Source: Williamsia sterculiae (GTDB lineage: Bacteria; Actinomycetota; Actinomycetes; Mycobacteriales; Mycobacteriaceae). Taken from it: 64,000 nt of DNA. Each line of letters starts with the position of its first letter. The first letter of the stretch is position 1. Shown piece after piece: positions 8,867-17,263 of this stretch. The notes below the pieces were generated by a model. The model was not told the origin of the DNA. It made no database searches and saw only the letters and a program-made list of their open reading frames with translations. Location: assembly GCF_900156495.1 (NCBI RefSeq), contig NZ_FTNT01000001.1, forward strand, positions 434,001 to 498,000. The letters are read 5' to 3'. A program made the position numbers and the translations under genes.

Positions 8867-9715
8867 TCATTCCTCCGGTTTCAGTTCGTACTTGATGTCC
8901 GCGATCCGGCGTCCGGTGGCCTGCTCGGTCGCCGGGTGTACCGCGACGATGCCCAGACCGCGGCGGCGTTCGCACAGCTTCGCCAGTTCGGTGTAGGCGG
9001 GTTCACCGATGAGCTCGATGAGCTCCGGTCGGTAGGACTGGAACACCTGCTGGGCGCCCACGTGGGCATCCGGCGACCCCGAGCAGTACCACTTCAGGTC
9101 GTGACCACCGGAACCCCAGCCGCGCCGGTCGTATTCGGTCAGCGTGGTCCGCAGGATCTGGGTGCCGTCGGGACGCTCCACCCAGTCCTGTTCTCGACGC
9201 ATCGGCAACTGCCAGCAGACGTCCGGTTTCACCGTCAGCGGCTCCAACCCTTTGCGCAGAGCCATCGAGTGCAGGGAGCAGCCGACCCCGCCCGCGAAAC
9301 CGGGACGGTTGAGGAAGATGCATGCGCCCTTGTACCGACGGGTCTTCAGAGCGGGTTCGTCGTCGAGTTCGTCCTCCTCGAGGTAACCGCGCTTACCCAG
9401 CGGCTTCTTACCGGTGCCCTCCGAGAAGAACTGCCAGTCGTCGGCGGTGAGCATCGACATGCCGTGGGCCAGGCGTTCGCGGTCGTCGTCGTCCGACAGA
9501 TAGGCCCCGTGGGTACAGCAGCCGTCGTCGGGGCGACCCTCCACGATCCCCTGGCAGGCAGGGGTGCCGAAGACGCAGGTCCAGTGGGAGAGCAGCCAGG
9601 TGAGGTCGGCGCGGATCCAGTGTTCGGCGTCGGCGGGGTCCTCGAATTCCACCCATTCGCGGGTGAAATCGAGCGGCACCTCGGGGGCGGGCTTGATGTG
9701 GCGCACGGTGTCCAA
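8867..9715 (-). CDS. conserved cysteine-rich protein (Rv0495c-like)
   Basis: A 282-residue soluble protein conserved next to ppx in mycolic-acid actinobacteria (Rv0495c in M. tuberculosis). Cysteines cluster in three places: [10 protein letters not shown]...DDGCC (~47-68), CIFLN...GVGC (~135-149) and DVCW (~167), plus C near 208 and C near 246, a pattern suited to metal or Fe-S binding or to redox chemistry. No signal peptide or membrane helix is seen. The start is TTG 9715, chosen because GAGGAGG (9724-9730) stands eight bases before it. It is divergent from ppx and convergent with regX3. Function is not established from sequence. Confidence 0.8.
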   Translation of the reverse strand: MDTVRHIKPAPEVPLDFTREWVEFEDPADAEHWIRADLTWLLSHWTCVFGTPACQGIVEGRPDDGCCTHGAYLSDDDDRERLAHGMSMLTADDWQFFSEGTGKKPLGKRGYLEEDELDDEPALKTRRYKGACIFLNRPGFAGGVGCSLHSMALRKGLEPLTVKPDVCWQLPMRREQDWVERPDGTQILRTTLTEYDRRGWGSGGHDLKWYCSGSPDAHVGAQQVFQSYRPELIELIGEPAYTELAKLCERRRGLGIVAVHPATEQATGRRIADIKYELKPEE

Positions 9716-9750
9716 CGGTAGTGCCTCCTCGCGGCCGGGGTCGCACCCGT

Positions 9751-9756
9751 TAAGTT
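9751..9756 (+). promoter_or_regulatory. -10 element TAAGTT of ppx (leaderless)
   Basis: TAAGTT is followed by six bases and then GTG 9763, with no Shine-Dalgarno. The geometry predicts transcription starting at the start codon. The GAGGAGG ribosome site of the divergent gene lies 20-27 bases away on the other strand. Confidence 0.55.
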
Positions 9757-9762
9757 GGGGTC

Positions 9763-10746
9763 GTGCGATTGGGAGTCCTCGACGTGGGCAGCAACACCGT
9801 CCACCTGCTGGTGGTGGATGCGCATCGCGGTGGTCACCCCACCCCGATGAGCTCCACCAAGTCGACGCTGCGACTCGCCGAGCAGATCGACGAGTCCGGG
9901 GAATTGTCGGCGCGGGGAGCGGACAAGCTGATCGGCGCGGTCTCGGAGTTCACCGACATCGCGACCACCTCGGGCTGCGAACAGGTGATGGCCTTCGCGA
10001 CGTCGGCGGTGCGGGACGCCGCCAACTGTGACGAGGTGCTCGGTGAGGTGCGCTCCCGCACCGGGGTGTCGGTGCAGGTGCTCAGTGGTCGCGACGAGGC
10101 CCGGTTGACCTCGCTGGCGGTGCGCCGCTGGTACGGCTGGAGCGCGGGCCGGATCCTGGCCCTGGACATCGGCGGTGGGTCGCTGGAGATGTCCAACGGG
10201 GTGGACGAGGAACCCGACGTCGCGTTGTCGGTGCCGCTCGGCGCGGGTCGGCTCACCCGCGAGTGGTTGGCCGAGGACCCGCCCGGTCGTCGCCGGGTGT
10301 CGGTACTGCGCGACTGGTTGGACGCCGAGCTGGCCGCACCGACGCGTGAGCTGTTGGCCGCAGGCGAACCGGACCTCGCCGTCGGCACGTCGAAGACCTT
10401 CCGCAGTCTCGCGCGGCTCACCGGAGCGGCGCCGTCGAGCGCGGGTCCGCGGGTGCGTCGGACGCTGACCAGCGGGGGACTGCGGCAATTGATCGCCTTC
10501 ATATCCCGGATGACGACCGCCGACCGTGCTGAACTCGAGGGTGTGAGCGAGGATCGCGCGGGGCAACTGGTGGCCGGCGCCCTGGTCGCCGAGGCGGCGA
10601 TGCGGGCGCTGTCGGTGGACACCTTGGAGATCTGTCCGTGGGCGCTGCGTGAGGGTGTGATCCTGCGGCGGCTGGACAGCGAGCTCAACGACGCCGGCGA
10701 CATCATCGACACCGGTGACGTCCGGGTCGGCGGCATGCGGACCTGA
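9763..10746 (+). CDS. ppx: exopolyphosphatase, Ppx/GppA family
   Basis: Ppx/GppA phosphatase of 327 residues, similar in length to actinobacterial Ppx1, which acts on short-chain polyphosphate or related phosphoanhydrides. The actin-like ATPase fold shows the N-terminal phosphate loop [13 protein letters not shown] (~4-16), FATSAVRDA (~78-86), GRDEARLT and the second phosphate loop [11 protein letters not shown] (~132-142). GTG start directly after a -10 element. In M. tuberculosis ppx1 (Rv0496) has the same neighbours, and polyphosphate metabolism fits with the nearby phosphate-sensing SenX3-RegX3, though co-regulation is inference. Confidence 0.93.
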   Translation: MRLGVLDVGSNTVHLLVVDAHRGGHPTPMSSTKSTLRLAEQIDESGELSARGADKLIGAVSEFTDIATTSGCEQVMAFATSAVRDAANCDEVLGEVRSRTGVSVQVLSGRDEARLTSLAVRRWYGWSAGRILALDIGGGSLEMSNGVDEEPDVALSVPLGAGRLTREWLAEDPPGRRRVSVLRDWLDAELAAPTRELLAAGEPDLAVGTSKTFRSLARLTGAAPSSAGPRVRRTLTSGGLRQLIAFISRMTTADRAELEGVSEDRAGQLVAGALVAEAAMRALSVDTLEICPWALREGVILRRLDSELNDAGDIIDTGDVRVGGMRT

Positions 10747-10837
10747 CGGCGCGCGGTCTCCGCGGATCAGTGGGGTGCCGGCCGCCGAGACGTTGAAGTG
10801 AAGAATGGCGAGACGAGAAGAATGGAGAGGCGAGACC

Positions 10838-12421
10838 ATGGTCAGAGATCCCGACCCCGATTCGCGGCCGATCTCCGTCGCCGAACTGTTGCGTCGCGCC
10901 CGCGAGGATGATGCCGCGGCCTCGGACGACGGTGACACCGAGGCCGCATCGCCACACCGTCGTCGCCGCGGTCGCAGCGGCTCGTTCTCCGTCGCCGAGC
11001 TGACCGGCGAGATCCCCCGGGTGCGGCCCGACGATCCGGCCCCCGACTCGGGGACCGAGTCGGACCGCGGCGAACTCGACCCCGAACCCCCGGGCAGCTC
11101 ACAGCCTCGCGTCGCCGGGCAGACTCCCGCCGAGGTCGAGCGGGCCGTGCCCGCGGTCGGCGAGGAACATGCCGATCACGAGACGGACCCCACGCGGCAG
11201 GCCGACACCGAATCGACCCGTCTCGATGCGATACCCGATGCCCGCGAGGACACCGCGCCGGTCGACACCCGGGCGACCGCCGTGTTCCCGAGATCCGACG
11301 AGCCGGTTGCGCCGACCGAGACCGATGACCGGTTTCCGGTGGCCGACGGGCCCGACCGCCCGCTACGCAATCTGGACACCCCGCCGGGGACGCGGGACTT
11401 CAGCGCCGACCGGGTGTCGGAGCGCATGCGCCGTCGTGCGGACTCCGATGCCGAGACCGGCGTCATCCCGCGGGTGGACGATCCCGGTGCCGTGGCCGCC
11501 GGCGGTGAGCAGAGCTTCGACAGCTACCGCAACTTCGACGACGTCGCCGCCGACCCGGTACCGCAGGAGCGCAAGGTCGGCGGGCTGCGCGGATGGCTGG
11601 CGCGACGGTCGGTGAAGCGGCAGATGGCCCGCGAACACGCCGAACCCGGCATCGACAGAACCGAACACGACGGTTCGGATCACGGTGGGGGTGACGCGCT
11701 CGCGCCCACCGAGACCGCCCCGTTCGACGCGCCGCACGCGGACGCGCCGGTGCAGGGACTGTCGGTCTACCAACGGCCCACCCCGGACGTCGACGAGGGT
11801 GACGACCGTGGATCCGTGCACGACGCCGACCCCACCACCGTGTTCCCCGCCGCGGCTGCCGCGGGCGGGGTCGGTGCGGTGGCCGCGGGCACCGCGGCCG
11901 CCCGTCGCGACACGGATGACGACCCCGACGCAGACGACAACCACACGCACGATCCCGACGCGCAGGCGGACTCGCCGACGGGTCTCGACCCGCACGCCCC
12001 CACCGGACACGTCGGTGCGGGCACGACCGGTGTGGACACGACCGAACCGAACAGGATCGACGACGGCGCGTCCGATCCGACCCGGCACGGCGATCCGCAC
12101 GCAGACGCCTCCGCGCATGTGGCCGGCCCGAGGGGTGCGCAGCCGACCGGGGAACGGTCCCCGGCCGTCCAGTGGCTGGCGCTCATCGCGCAGGTGATCG
12201 TCGGACTGGCGATCGGTGTGGGCCTGTTCTGGGGCTTCACCGAGCTGTGGAGATGGAACGTGTACTTCGCCCTGGTGCTGGCCGTGGTGGTCATCTTCGG
12301 CCTGGTCACGCTGGTGCACGTGGTGCGCCGCAAACAGGATCTGGTGAGCACACTGCTGGCCCTGGGCGTCGGACTGATCGTCACCATCGGACCGCTGGTG
12401 TTGCTCGCCTCGGGCGACTAG
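10838..12421 (+). CDS. acidic conserved membrane protein (Rv0497-like)
   Basis: A 527-residue protein with a long hydrophilic N-terminal part and a short membrane part. Residues ~1-430 are rich in Asp, Pro, Thr and Arg, low in complexity and probably disordered; the first segment PISVAELLRR recurs as FSVAELTGE about 40 residues later, a motif of the Rv0497 family. Three hydrophobic helices fill the last ~85 residues. ATG 10838 follows a GGAGAGG at 10823-10829; an ATG at 10805 would add 11 residues. It precedes the TIM-barrel gene by three bases, as in M. tuberculosis. Function unknown; a cytoplasmic scaffold anchored in the membrane is a guess. Confidence 0.75.
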   Translation: MVRDPDPDSRPISVAELLRRAREDDAAASDDGDTEAASPHRRRRGRSGSFSVAELTGEIPRVRPDDPAPDSGTESDRGELDPEPPGSSQPRVAGQTPAEVERAVPAVGEEHADHETDPTRQADTESTRLDAIPDAREDTAPVDTRATAVFPRSDEPVAPTETDDRFPVADGPDRPLRNLDTPPGTRDFSADRVSERMRRRADSDAETGVIPRVDDPGAVAAGGEQSFDSYRNFDDVAADPVPQERKVGGLRGWLARRSVKRQMAREHAEPGIDRTEHDGSDHGGGDALAPTETAPFDAPHADAPVQGLSVYQRPTPDVDEGDDRGSVHDADPTTVFPAAAAAGGVGAVAAGTAAARRDTDDDPDADDNHTHDPDAQADSPTGLDPHAPTGHVGAGTTGVDTTEPNRIDDGASDPTRHGDPHADASAHVAGPRGAQPTGERSPAVQWLALIAQVIVGLAIGVGLFWGFTELWRWNVYFALVLAVVVIFGLVTLVHVVRRKQDLVSTLLALGVGLIVTIGPLVLLASGD

Positions 12422-12424
12422 GCG

Positions 12425-13309
12425 ATGACCCGCTCCGACCTCCCCGCCCTGCGTGGGGAGATCCCCATCGGCCTGTCCACCGCGTCGGTGTATCCGCAGA
12501 ACACCGAGGCCGCGTTCCAATACGCGTCCGAACTCGGTTTCGACGGCGTGGAACTGATGGTGTGGGGTGACCCGGTCAGCCAGGACGTCCGGCACGTGCA
12601 GTACCTGTCCGATCGCTATCAGATGCCGGTGCTGTCGATCCACGCACCGTGTCTGCTCATCTCGCAACGGGTGTGGGGGCGCGACCCGGTCGCCAAGTTG
12701 GCCAGGTCGGTGCGCGCGGCCGAGGATCTCGGGGCCGCCACCGTGGTCGTCCACCCGCCGTTCCGCTGGCAGCGGCGGTACGTGCGCGCCTTCGGTGACG
12801 TGGTGGGCGCTCTGGAGGCCGATTCCGACGTCGCCGTCGCGGTGGAGAACATGTTCCCGGTCCGCGCCGACCGGTTGTTCGGCAAGACGGCCAGCTCGGT
12901 GCGGCGGATGGAGAAACGCGGGGGCACCCCGGGTATCGGGTATTCGGCGTTCGGCACCTCGATCGACCCCACCGACGACGGGTACGACAACTACACCCTC
13001 GACCTCTCGCACACCGCGACCGCGGGTGCCGACGCGGTGGCGATGTTCGAACGGATGGGCAGCGGGCTGAACCATCTGCACCTCACCGACGGCACCGGTG
13101 CCTCCGTCGACGAGCATCTCGTGCCGGGTGAGGGCAACCAGCCGTGTGAGCTGATCTGCAGACGACTGGCCGCGAGCGACTTCGCCGGGGCGGTGGTGCT
13201 GGAGGTGAGCACCGGGTCGGCGCGGACCAAGCCGGAGCGCAGTCGGATACTGGAGCGGGCGTTGGCCTTCGCCCGGACACATCTGGAGAGGGAACTGCAT
13301 GTCTCGTGA
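12425..13309 (+). CDS. sugar phosphate isomerase/epimerase-like TIM-barrel protein
   Basis: A 294-residue protein of the xylose-isomerase-like TIM barrel group (Rv0498-like). Strand-end residues typical of the metal site are visible: ELMVW (~42), SIHAP (~71), VVHPP (~105), VAVENMF (~138), LDLSHT (~194), HLHLTDG (~219) and VLEVSTG (~258). These resemble the Glu/His/Asp/Glu set that binds a divalent metal in the family. No sugar specificity can be read, and an endonuclease IV-like role is an alternative within the same fold. Its stop overlaps the following thioesterase gene by 11 bases, so the two are coupled. Confidence 0.8.
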   Translation: MTRSDLPALRGEIPIGLSTASVYPQNTEAAFQYASELGFDGVELMVWGDPVSQDVRHVQYLSDRYQMPVLSIHAPCLLISQRVWGRDPVAKLARSVRAAEDLGAATVVVHPPFRWQRRYVRAFGDVVGALEADSDVAVAVENMFPVRADRLFGKTASSVRRMEKRGGTPGIGYSAFGTSIDPTDDGYDNYTLDLSHTATAGADAVAMFERMGSGLNHLHLTDGTGASVDEHLVPGEGNQPCELICRRLAASDFAGAVVLEVSTGSARTKPERSRILERALAFARTHLERELHVS

Positions 13310-14156
13310 GTCGGGATATCTGGCCGGGCTGCGCGCCCTGACCCTGGTCGACCGACCGGCCGATGCGACGGCGGTCTACGACGGCGAGATCGACCCGGTG
13401 TTCACCATCGGCCCCAAGGTGCACGGGGGATCCGCGCAGATGCTGTCCGCGCTGGCCGCCCAGACCGGGTTCGTCGACACCGCCGAGGCGTCGGGTGCCG
13501 GTCCCGTCGACCCCCCGTCTCCGGTGGCCATCTCCAGCGACTTCCTGCACGCGCCCGACCCGGGGGCGGTGCAGGTGCGGGTGTGGGTGCGCAAACGTGG
13601 CAGGCAGGTGTCGGTGGTCGAGGTGGACCTACAACAGAACGGTCGCACCACCATCCATTCGAGTGTCACCCTGGGCAGGCTCGACGACACCGCGAGCACC
13701 TACTCCGCCGACCATCCACTGCTGGCGCTGCCGGTGGAACCGCCCGCGGACGCGTTGGCGCTGGCCGACACCCCGGTGGCACAGATCAACCATCTGACGG
13801 CCCTGCTCGACTTCGCTGCCGTCGGGTCGTCGCTGCCGTTCCTGGAGGGTGGGCAGGGCGAACCGCGCACACTGCTGTGGCTGAAACCCAAGGGGGAGGA
13901 ACCCGATGCCGGGTTCACCATCCTCTGCGCCGACATCTCGATGCCGGTGGTGATGAACCGGGGGATGTTCGGCTGGGCCCCGACCGTGCAGCTGAGCACC
14001 TACGTACGCCGCAACCCCGCCCCGGGCTGGCTGCGGGTGTCGGCGTCGAGTTCGGAGATCCAGTCGGGATGGTTCGAGGAGGACCACGTGGTCATCGACT
14101 CGACCGGTGCCGTGGTCGCGCAGTCGCGTCAGCTCGCCCTGATCCCGCAGGGTTAG
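13299..14156 (+). CDS. acyl-CoA thioesterase-like double hotdog protein
   Basis: A 285-residue protein with two hotdog repeats, the arrangement of TesB-type acyl-CoA thioesterases (Rv0499-like). The N-terminal half has KVHGGSAQMLSALAAQ, the hydrophobic helix of the first hotdog; the second half has the WLKPKGEEPDAG and TVQLSTYVRR strands, and the end VVAQSRQLALI is typical of TesB-like proteins. It would cleave acyl-CoA to free acid and CoA in the cytosol, but substrate length is not readable. It overlaps the TIM-barrel gene and is followed by a hairpin and proC, as in M. tuberculosis. Confidence 0.75.
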   Translation: MSRESGYLAGLRALTLVDRPADATAVYDGEIDPVFTIGPKVHGGSAQMLSALAAQTGFVDTAEASGAGPVDPPSPVAISSDFLHAPDPGAVQVRVWVRKRGRQVSVVEVDLQQNGRTTIHSSVTLGRLDDTASTYSADHPLLALPVEPPADALALADTPVAQINHLTALLDFAAVGSSLPFLEGGQGEPRTLLWLKPKGEEPDAGFTILCADISMPVVMNRGMFGWAPTVQLSTYVRRNPAPGWLRVSASSSEIQSGWFEEDHVVIDSTGAVVAQSRQLALIPQG

Positions 14157-14203
14157 CCACCGGTTCGTCGGGCCCGCCCTACGTGGGCGTCGGTGGTGGC
14201 TTT
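14156..14203 (+). terminator. possible hairpin terminator after the thioesterase gene
   Basis: GCCACCG at the thioesterase stop can pair with CGGTGG at 14191-14196, with an inner stem GCCCGC/GTGGGC, and TTTCT follows. It is the only structured stretch between the thioesterase gene and proC. The T run is short, so termination is uncertain. Confidence 0.35.
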
Positions 14204-14220
14204 CTGCGAAGCTGTGCTCC

Positions 14221-15078
14221 ATGGCAAACAGGATCGCGATCATCGGTGGTGGCAAGATCGGCGAAGCCCTTCTCGCGGGGCTCATCTCCTCGGGTAAGCC
14301 GACGAGGGATCTCGTGGTCGCCGAGCGGTCGAAGGAGCGCGCAGACGAGATCGCGGAGGAATACGGCGTACTGGTGACCGACCTGCCCGGGGCCGTCGAA
14401 CACGCGGCCGTGGTGGTGCTGGCGATCAAACCAACCGACGTGGACGAGGTGACCGCCACGATTGCCGGCGTGGTCGACGAGGGGGAGACCGAACGGCTGA
14501 CCGTGAGCCTGGTCGCGGGGGTACCCACCGAGCGCTACGAGCGCGCTCTACCCGCGGGGTCACCGGTCGTGCGCGTGATGCCGAACACCCCGATGCTGGT
14601 CAACGAGGCGATGTCGGCGGTCTCGCCCGGTCGCTACGCCGACGACGAGCACGTCGCCACGGTCGTCGAACTGCTCTCGGCGGTCGGCAAGGTGGTGGTG
14701 GTACCGGAACGGCAGATGGATGCGGTCACCGCGGTGTCCGGCAGCGGTCCGGCGTACGCCTTCCTGGTGGCCGAGGCGCTCATCGACGCCGGGGTGTCGC
14801 TGGGGTTGAGCCGCAAGATGTCCACTCAGCTGGTCACCCAGACCGTGCGAGGGGCCGGGATCCTGCTCACCGACTCGGGAGTGTCGCCTGCCGACCTGCG
14901 TGCGGCGGTCACCTCACCCGGCGGGACCACCGCGGCGGCCGTCCGCGAACTCGAACGGATCAATCTGCGGACAGGGTTCTACGAGGCCGCACACGCCGCG
15001 GCCCGGGCCAGCGCCCGGTCCGGATCGGTCGAGTCTGGACCTGGCGTCGAGACCGACATCTCGTCCGCATCCGACTGA
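14221..15078 (+). CDS. proC: pyrroline-5-carboxylate reductase
   Basis: Last step of proline synthesis: 1-pyrroline-5-carboxylate to L-proline with NAD(P)H. 285 residues. The Rossmann motif IIGGGKIGEALLAGL is at residues ~6-20; VRVMPNTPM (~118) and the C-terminal signature SGSGPAYAFL and TSPGGTTAAAV are intact. ATG 14221 gives the family start. It corresponds to Rv0500. The last ~20 residues after AARASARS are a non-conserved acidic tail. Confidence 0.96.
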   Translation: MANRIAIIGGGKIGEALLAGLISSGKPTRDLVVAERSKERADEIAEEYGVLVTDLPGAVEHAAVVVLAIKPTDVDEVTATIAGVVDEGETERLTVSLVAGVPTERYERALPAGSPVVRVMPNTPMLVNEAMSAVSPGRYADDEHVATVVELLSAVGKVVVVPERQMDAVTAVSGSGPAYAFLVAEALIDAGVSLGLSRKMSTQLVTQTVRGAGILLTDSGVSPADLRAAVTSPGGTTAAAVRELERINLRTGFYEAAHAAARASARSGSVESGPGVETDISSASD

Positions 15079-15269
15079 TTTGGTCGCCGCCGGGGCGTAA
15101 TACCGCAGGAAGTCGGCACAAACCGCAGGACACGCCGGGTATTCGTGACCCACTCACGTCGCATTGACCCCATCCGCCACGCTAAGCTCCCTGGAGCACG
15201 TGCGTGTCTGGTGTCCGCCGGAGGGGAAGCCGGCGGCCGCGACGCGTGCACCGGAGGTATGTGAATTTC

Positions 15270-15491
15270 ATGGCGCCTGCAAACAAGCCTGGTGACCGGA
15301 ACTCGGACGCTGGAGGTACGCAGTTCCTCACCGTCGCCGAGGTGGCCTCGCTGATGCGAGTCTCGAAGATGACGGTCTACCGGCTGGTGCACAACGGTGA
15401 GCTCCCCGCGGTGCGCGTCGGACGGTCGTTCCGCGTCCACGCCAAGGCCGTACACGACTACCTGGAAACGTCGTACTTCGACGCCGGATAG
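15270..15491 (+). CDS. helix-turn-helix protein, excisionase/BldC-like (Rv0500A-like)
   Basis: A 73-residue DNA-binding protein. A flexible start of ~18 residues is followed by a single winged HTH of the MerR/excisionase type: FLTVAEVASLMRVSKMTVYRLVHNGELPAVRVGRSFRVH. Proteins of this size and place (Rv0500A) are conserved in mycolic-acid actinobacteria; the role is probably regulatory, like BldC, but targets are unknown. Two starts are possible: ATG 15270, or GTG 15261, which is only three bases from the GGAGG at 15253-15257. ATG is preferred although its spacing (12) is long. bS22 follows 255 bases later. Confidence 0.8.
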   Translation: MAPANKPGDRNSDAGGTQFLTVAEVASLMRVSKMTVYRLVHNGELPAVRVGRSFRVHAKAVHDYLETSYFDAG

Positions 15492-15746
15492 CGGTCCCGA
15501 CGCCGAGGACGGCGTCGCGTGGGTGACGACCGACCACGGGTTGGTCGGCGATTTCGTGTGTCGCGTGGGTTACCGGTAGGCTCGATCATCGTCGTGCGTG
15601 CGCCCTCGCATGCACCGTCATCACCGATCGCGACCGGTCCTCCGGTGCCGCGTCGGCGAAGCGCCGGGAGTGATCCCGGTACGAGCAACCGCGACCGTGC
15701 GATATCTCCACGGTGCGATCAGATGGTTCAGAGGTGAGGTGCCCAG

Positions 15747-15848
15747 ATGGGTTCAGTGATCAAGAAGCGCCGTAAGCGCATGTCGAAGAAGAAGCACCGC
15801 AAGCTGCTGCGTCGCACCCGGGTGCAGCGCAGAAAATTGGGCAAGTGA
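15747..15848 (+). CDS. small ribosomal subunit protein bS22 (AURKAIP1/COX24 domain)
   Basis: A 33-residue, extremely basic peptide beginning [16 protein letters not shown] and ending RRKLGK. It matches the actinobacterial AURKAIP1/COX24-domain peptide (Rv0500B), which was identified as bS22 in the mycobacterial 30S subunit near the decoding centre; the mitochondrial counterpart is mS38. The ATG has a GAGGTGAGG Shine-Dalgarno just upstream. About 15 of 33 residues are Lys or Arg. A strong terminator follows 41 bases after the stop. The upstream 255 bases carry no other gene and should contain its promoter. Confidence 0.93.
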
Positions 15849-15889
15849 TGCGCGCGGCGTCCTGACGTCGCCGCTCGGAATTCTCGTCG

Positions 15890-15919
15890 GGCCCGTCACC
15901 GCGTTTACGGTGACGGGCC
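15890..15919 (+). terminator. 12-bp hairpin terminator after bS22
   Basis: GGCCCGTCACCG and CGGTGACGGGCC form a perfect 12-bp stem around the loop CGTTTA. A pyrimidine-rich stretch with scattered T follows, not a pure T tract, as is common in actinobacteria. It lies 41 bases after the bS22 stop and 160 before the epimerase start. Confidence 0.75.
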
Positions 15920-16066
15920 TCGTCGTGTCGTCTGTAGCTCGCTGTCCCGGGCCGGTTGCGCCGGTCTGCGCCCGTGGTTTCGGAGTGTCGTGCAGTGTGT
16001 CGCCTTCTCAGCGAGTCCACAGCCGATATGTCCGGTTCTCGCGATGTGGCGATCTGCCCGTATGAC

Positions 16067-16072
16067 TAGGGT
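16067..16072 (+). promoter_or_regulatory. -10 element TAGGGT of the epimerase gene (leaderless)
   Basis: TAGGGT stands six bases before ATG 16079 and no Shine-Dalgarno exists, so the transcript probably starts with the initiation codon. The gene lies downstream of the bS22 terminator and needs its own promoter. Confidence 0.55.
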
Positions 16073-16078
16073 TGGGCC

Positions 16079-17128
16079 ATGACGAACACCGGTGAGCCGC
16101 CCGAGGTGGTCCTCGTCACCGGCGCTTCCACCTTTCTCGGCGGTTATCTGGTCACCCGGTTGGCCCAGGACGCACGGATCCGGCGGGTGCTCGCCGTCGA
16201 CTCCCGACCGCCGTCCAAGGACATGCTGCGCCGGATGGGTCGCGCAGAGTTCGTCCGCGCCGACATCCGCAGGCCGGTCGTCGCCAGCATCATCGAACAG
16301 TCGCAGGTCGACACCGTGGTGCACGCCGCCACGTCGGTGATGGATTCGGTGGGGCATTCGCCTGCCATCAAGGAGTTCGACGTCATCGGTGGCATGCAGG
16401 TCTGCGCCGCGGCCCAACGCGCACCGTCGGTGCGACGATTCGTGTTGCGATCCACCGGGATGGTCTACGGGGCGAGCGCCGACAGTCCCGCGCACTTCTC
16501 CGAGGACTACCGGCCCCGGAACGAGCCCCGGTCGGGATACGGCCGCGATCTGCTCGACATCGAGGGGTATGCGCGGGGTATGGCGCGACGGCGCACCGAC
16601 ATGACGGTGACCATCCTGCGGCCGACATCACTGCTGGGCCCGCGGATCTCCACCCGGATGAGCACCTATCTGTCCTCGCCGGTGGTCCCGATGTCACTCG
16701 GCTACGAACCGCGACTGCAGTTCCTGCACGAGGAGGACGCGCTCGCCGCGATGGAACACGCCACCTTCGCGGGGCGAGCAGGCACTTTCAACATCGCGGG
16801 GGACGGCGTGGTGACCCTCACCCAGGCGGTCCGGCGGTGCGGTGGGATCCCGTTGCCGGTGCCGTCACCGTTGCTCACCCCGGTGGCAGGGGTGTTCCGC
16901 AACCTGCGGGTGGCCAACATGTACGGCGACCAGTCGCGGTACCTGACCTATGGGCGGGTTCTCGACACCGCGCGGATGCGCAGCGAACTCGGGTTCGCGC
17001 CGCGTTACTCCAGCATCGGCACCCTCGACGACTTCATCGCCCGTCGATCGCTGGATCCGGTGCTGCCACCGGAGACCTGGGTGCGGCTGGAGAAACGCAT
17101 CGACGAAGCTACCCGAGGGTTGGTGTGA
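16079..17128 (+). CDS. NAD-dependent epimerase/dehydratase, extended SDR
   Basis: A 349-residue extended short-chain dehydrogenase (Rv0501-like, often named galE2). The NAD motif is VTGASTFLGGYL (~14-25). The active-site Ser/Thr region is RSTGMVYG (~123-130), and the catalytic YxxxK is hard to see: the expected place has SGYGRDLLDIEG, with an Asp after Tyr and no Lys at +4. Classical UDP-glucose 4-epimerase activity is therefore doubtful. Later motifs ILRPTSLLGPR and FNIAGDG are typical of the group. Mid-chain FLHEEDAL is the usual substrate-domain entry. Its stop lies inside a 28-bp tandem repeat. The acyltransferase gene follows, as Rv0502 follows Rv0501. Confidence 0.8.
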   Translation: MTNTGEPPEVVLVTGASTFLGGYLVTRLAQDARIRRVLAVDSRPPSKDMLRRMGRAEFVRADIRRPVVASIIEQSQVDTVVHAATSVMDSVGHSPAIKEFDVIGGMQVCAAAQRAPSVRRFVLRSTGMVYGASADSPAHFSEDYRPRNEPRSGYGRDLLDIEGYARGMARRRTDMTVTILRPTSLLGPRISTRMSTYLSSPVVPMSLGYEPRLQFLHEEDALAAMEHATFAGRAGTFNIAGDGVVTLTQAVRRCGGIPLPVPSPLLTPVAGVFRNLRVANMYGDQSRYLTYGRVLDTARMRSELGFAPRYSSIGTLDDFIARRSLDPVLPPETWVRLEKRIDEATRGLV

Positions 17129-17203
17129 GGGTGGGCGGTGGCGCAGCTTGGTGTGAGGGTGGGCGGTGGCACAGCTTGATGAGAGCGTGGCCGACGGCAC
17201 ACT
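17121..17203. repeat. 28-bp tandem repeat, two near-identical copies plus a decayed third
   Basis: 17121-17148 and 17149-17176 differ at one position (CGCAGCT against CACAGCT); 17177-17203 is a weaker third copy (TGATGAGAGCGTGGC...). The first copy contains the epimerase stop codon. The repeats carry no gene and lie just before the acyltransferase promoter. Confidence 0.8.
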
Positions 17204-17213
17204 GAAACCGAAT

Positions 17214-17219
17214 TAGACT
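17214..17219 (+). promoter_or_regulatory. -10 element TAGACT upstream of the acyltransferase
   Basis: TAGACT is followed by six bases and a GTG at 17226 that opens a 31-codon reading frame ending at 17321, in a different frame from the acyltransferase that begins at 17264. It is either the promoter of a leaderless short upstream frame or simply the acyltransferase promoter. Confidence 0.45.
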
Positions 17220-17263
17220 CCAGAGGTGACCGCGACGGCGGACACGAACTACCAGATCAGAGA

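Noticed and set aside
11363-13300. A 645-codon minus-strand frame over the Rv0497-like and TIM-barrel genes
   Set aside because: High-GC shadow of genes supported by motifs and synteny; composition (Arg, Gly, His, Val) is typical of antisense frames.
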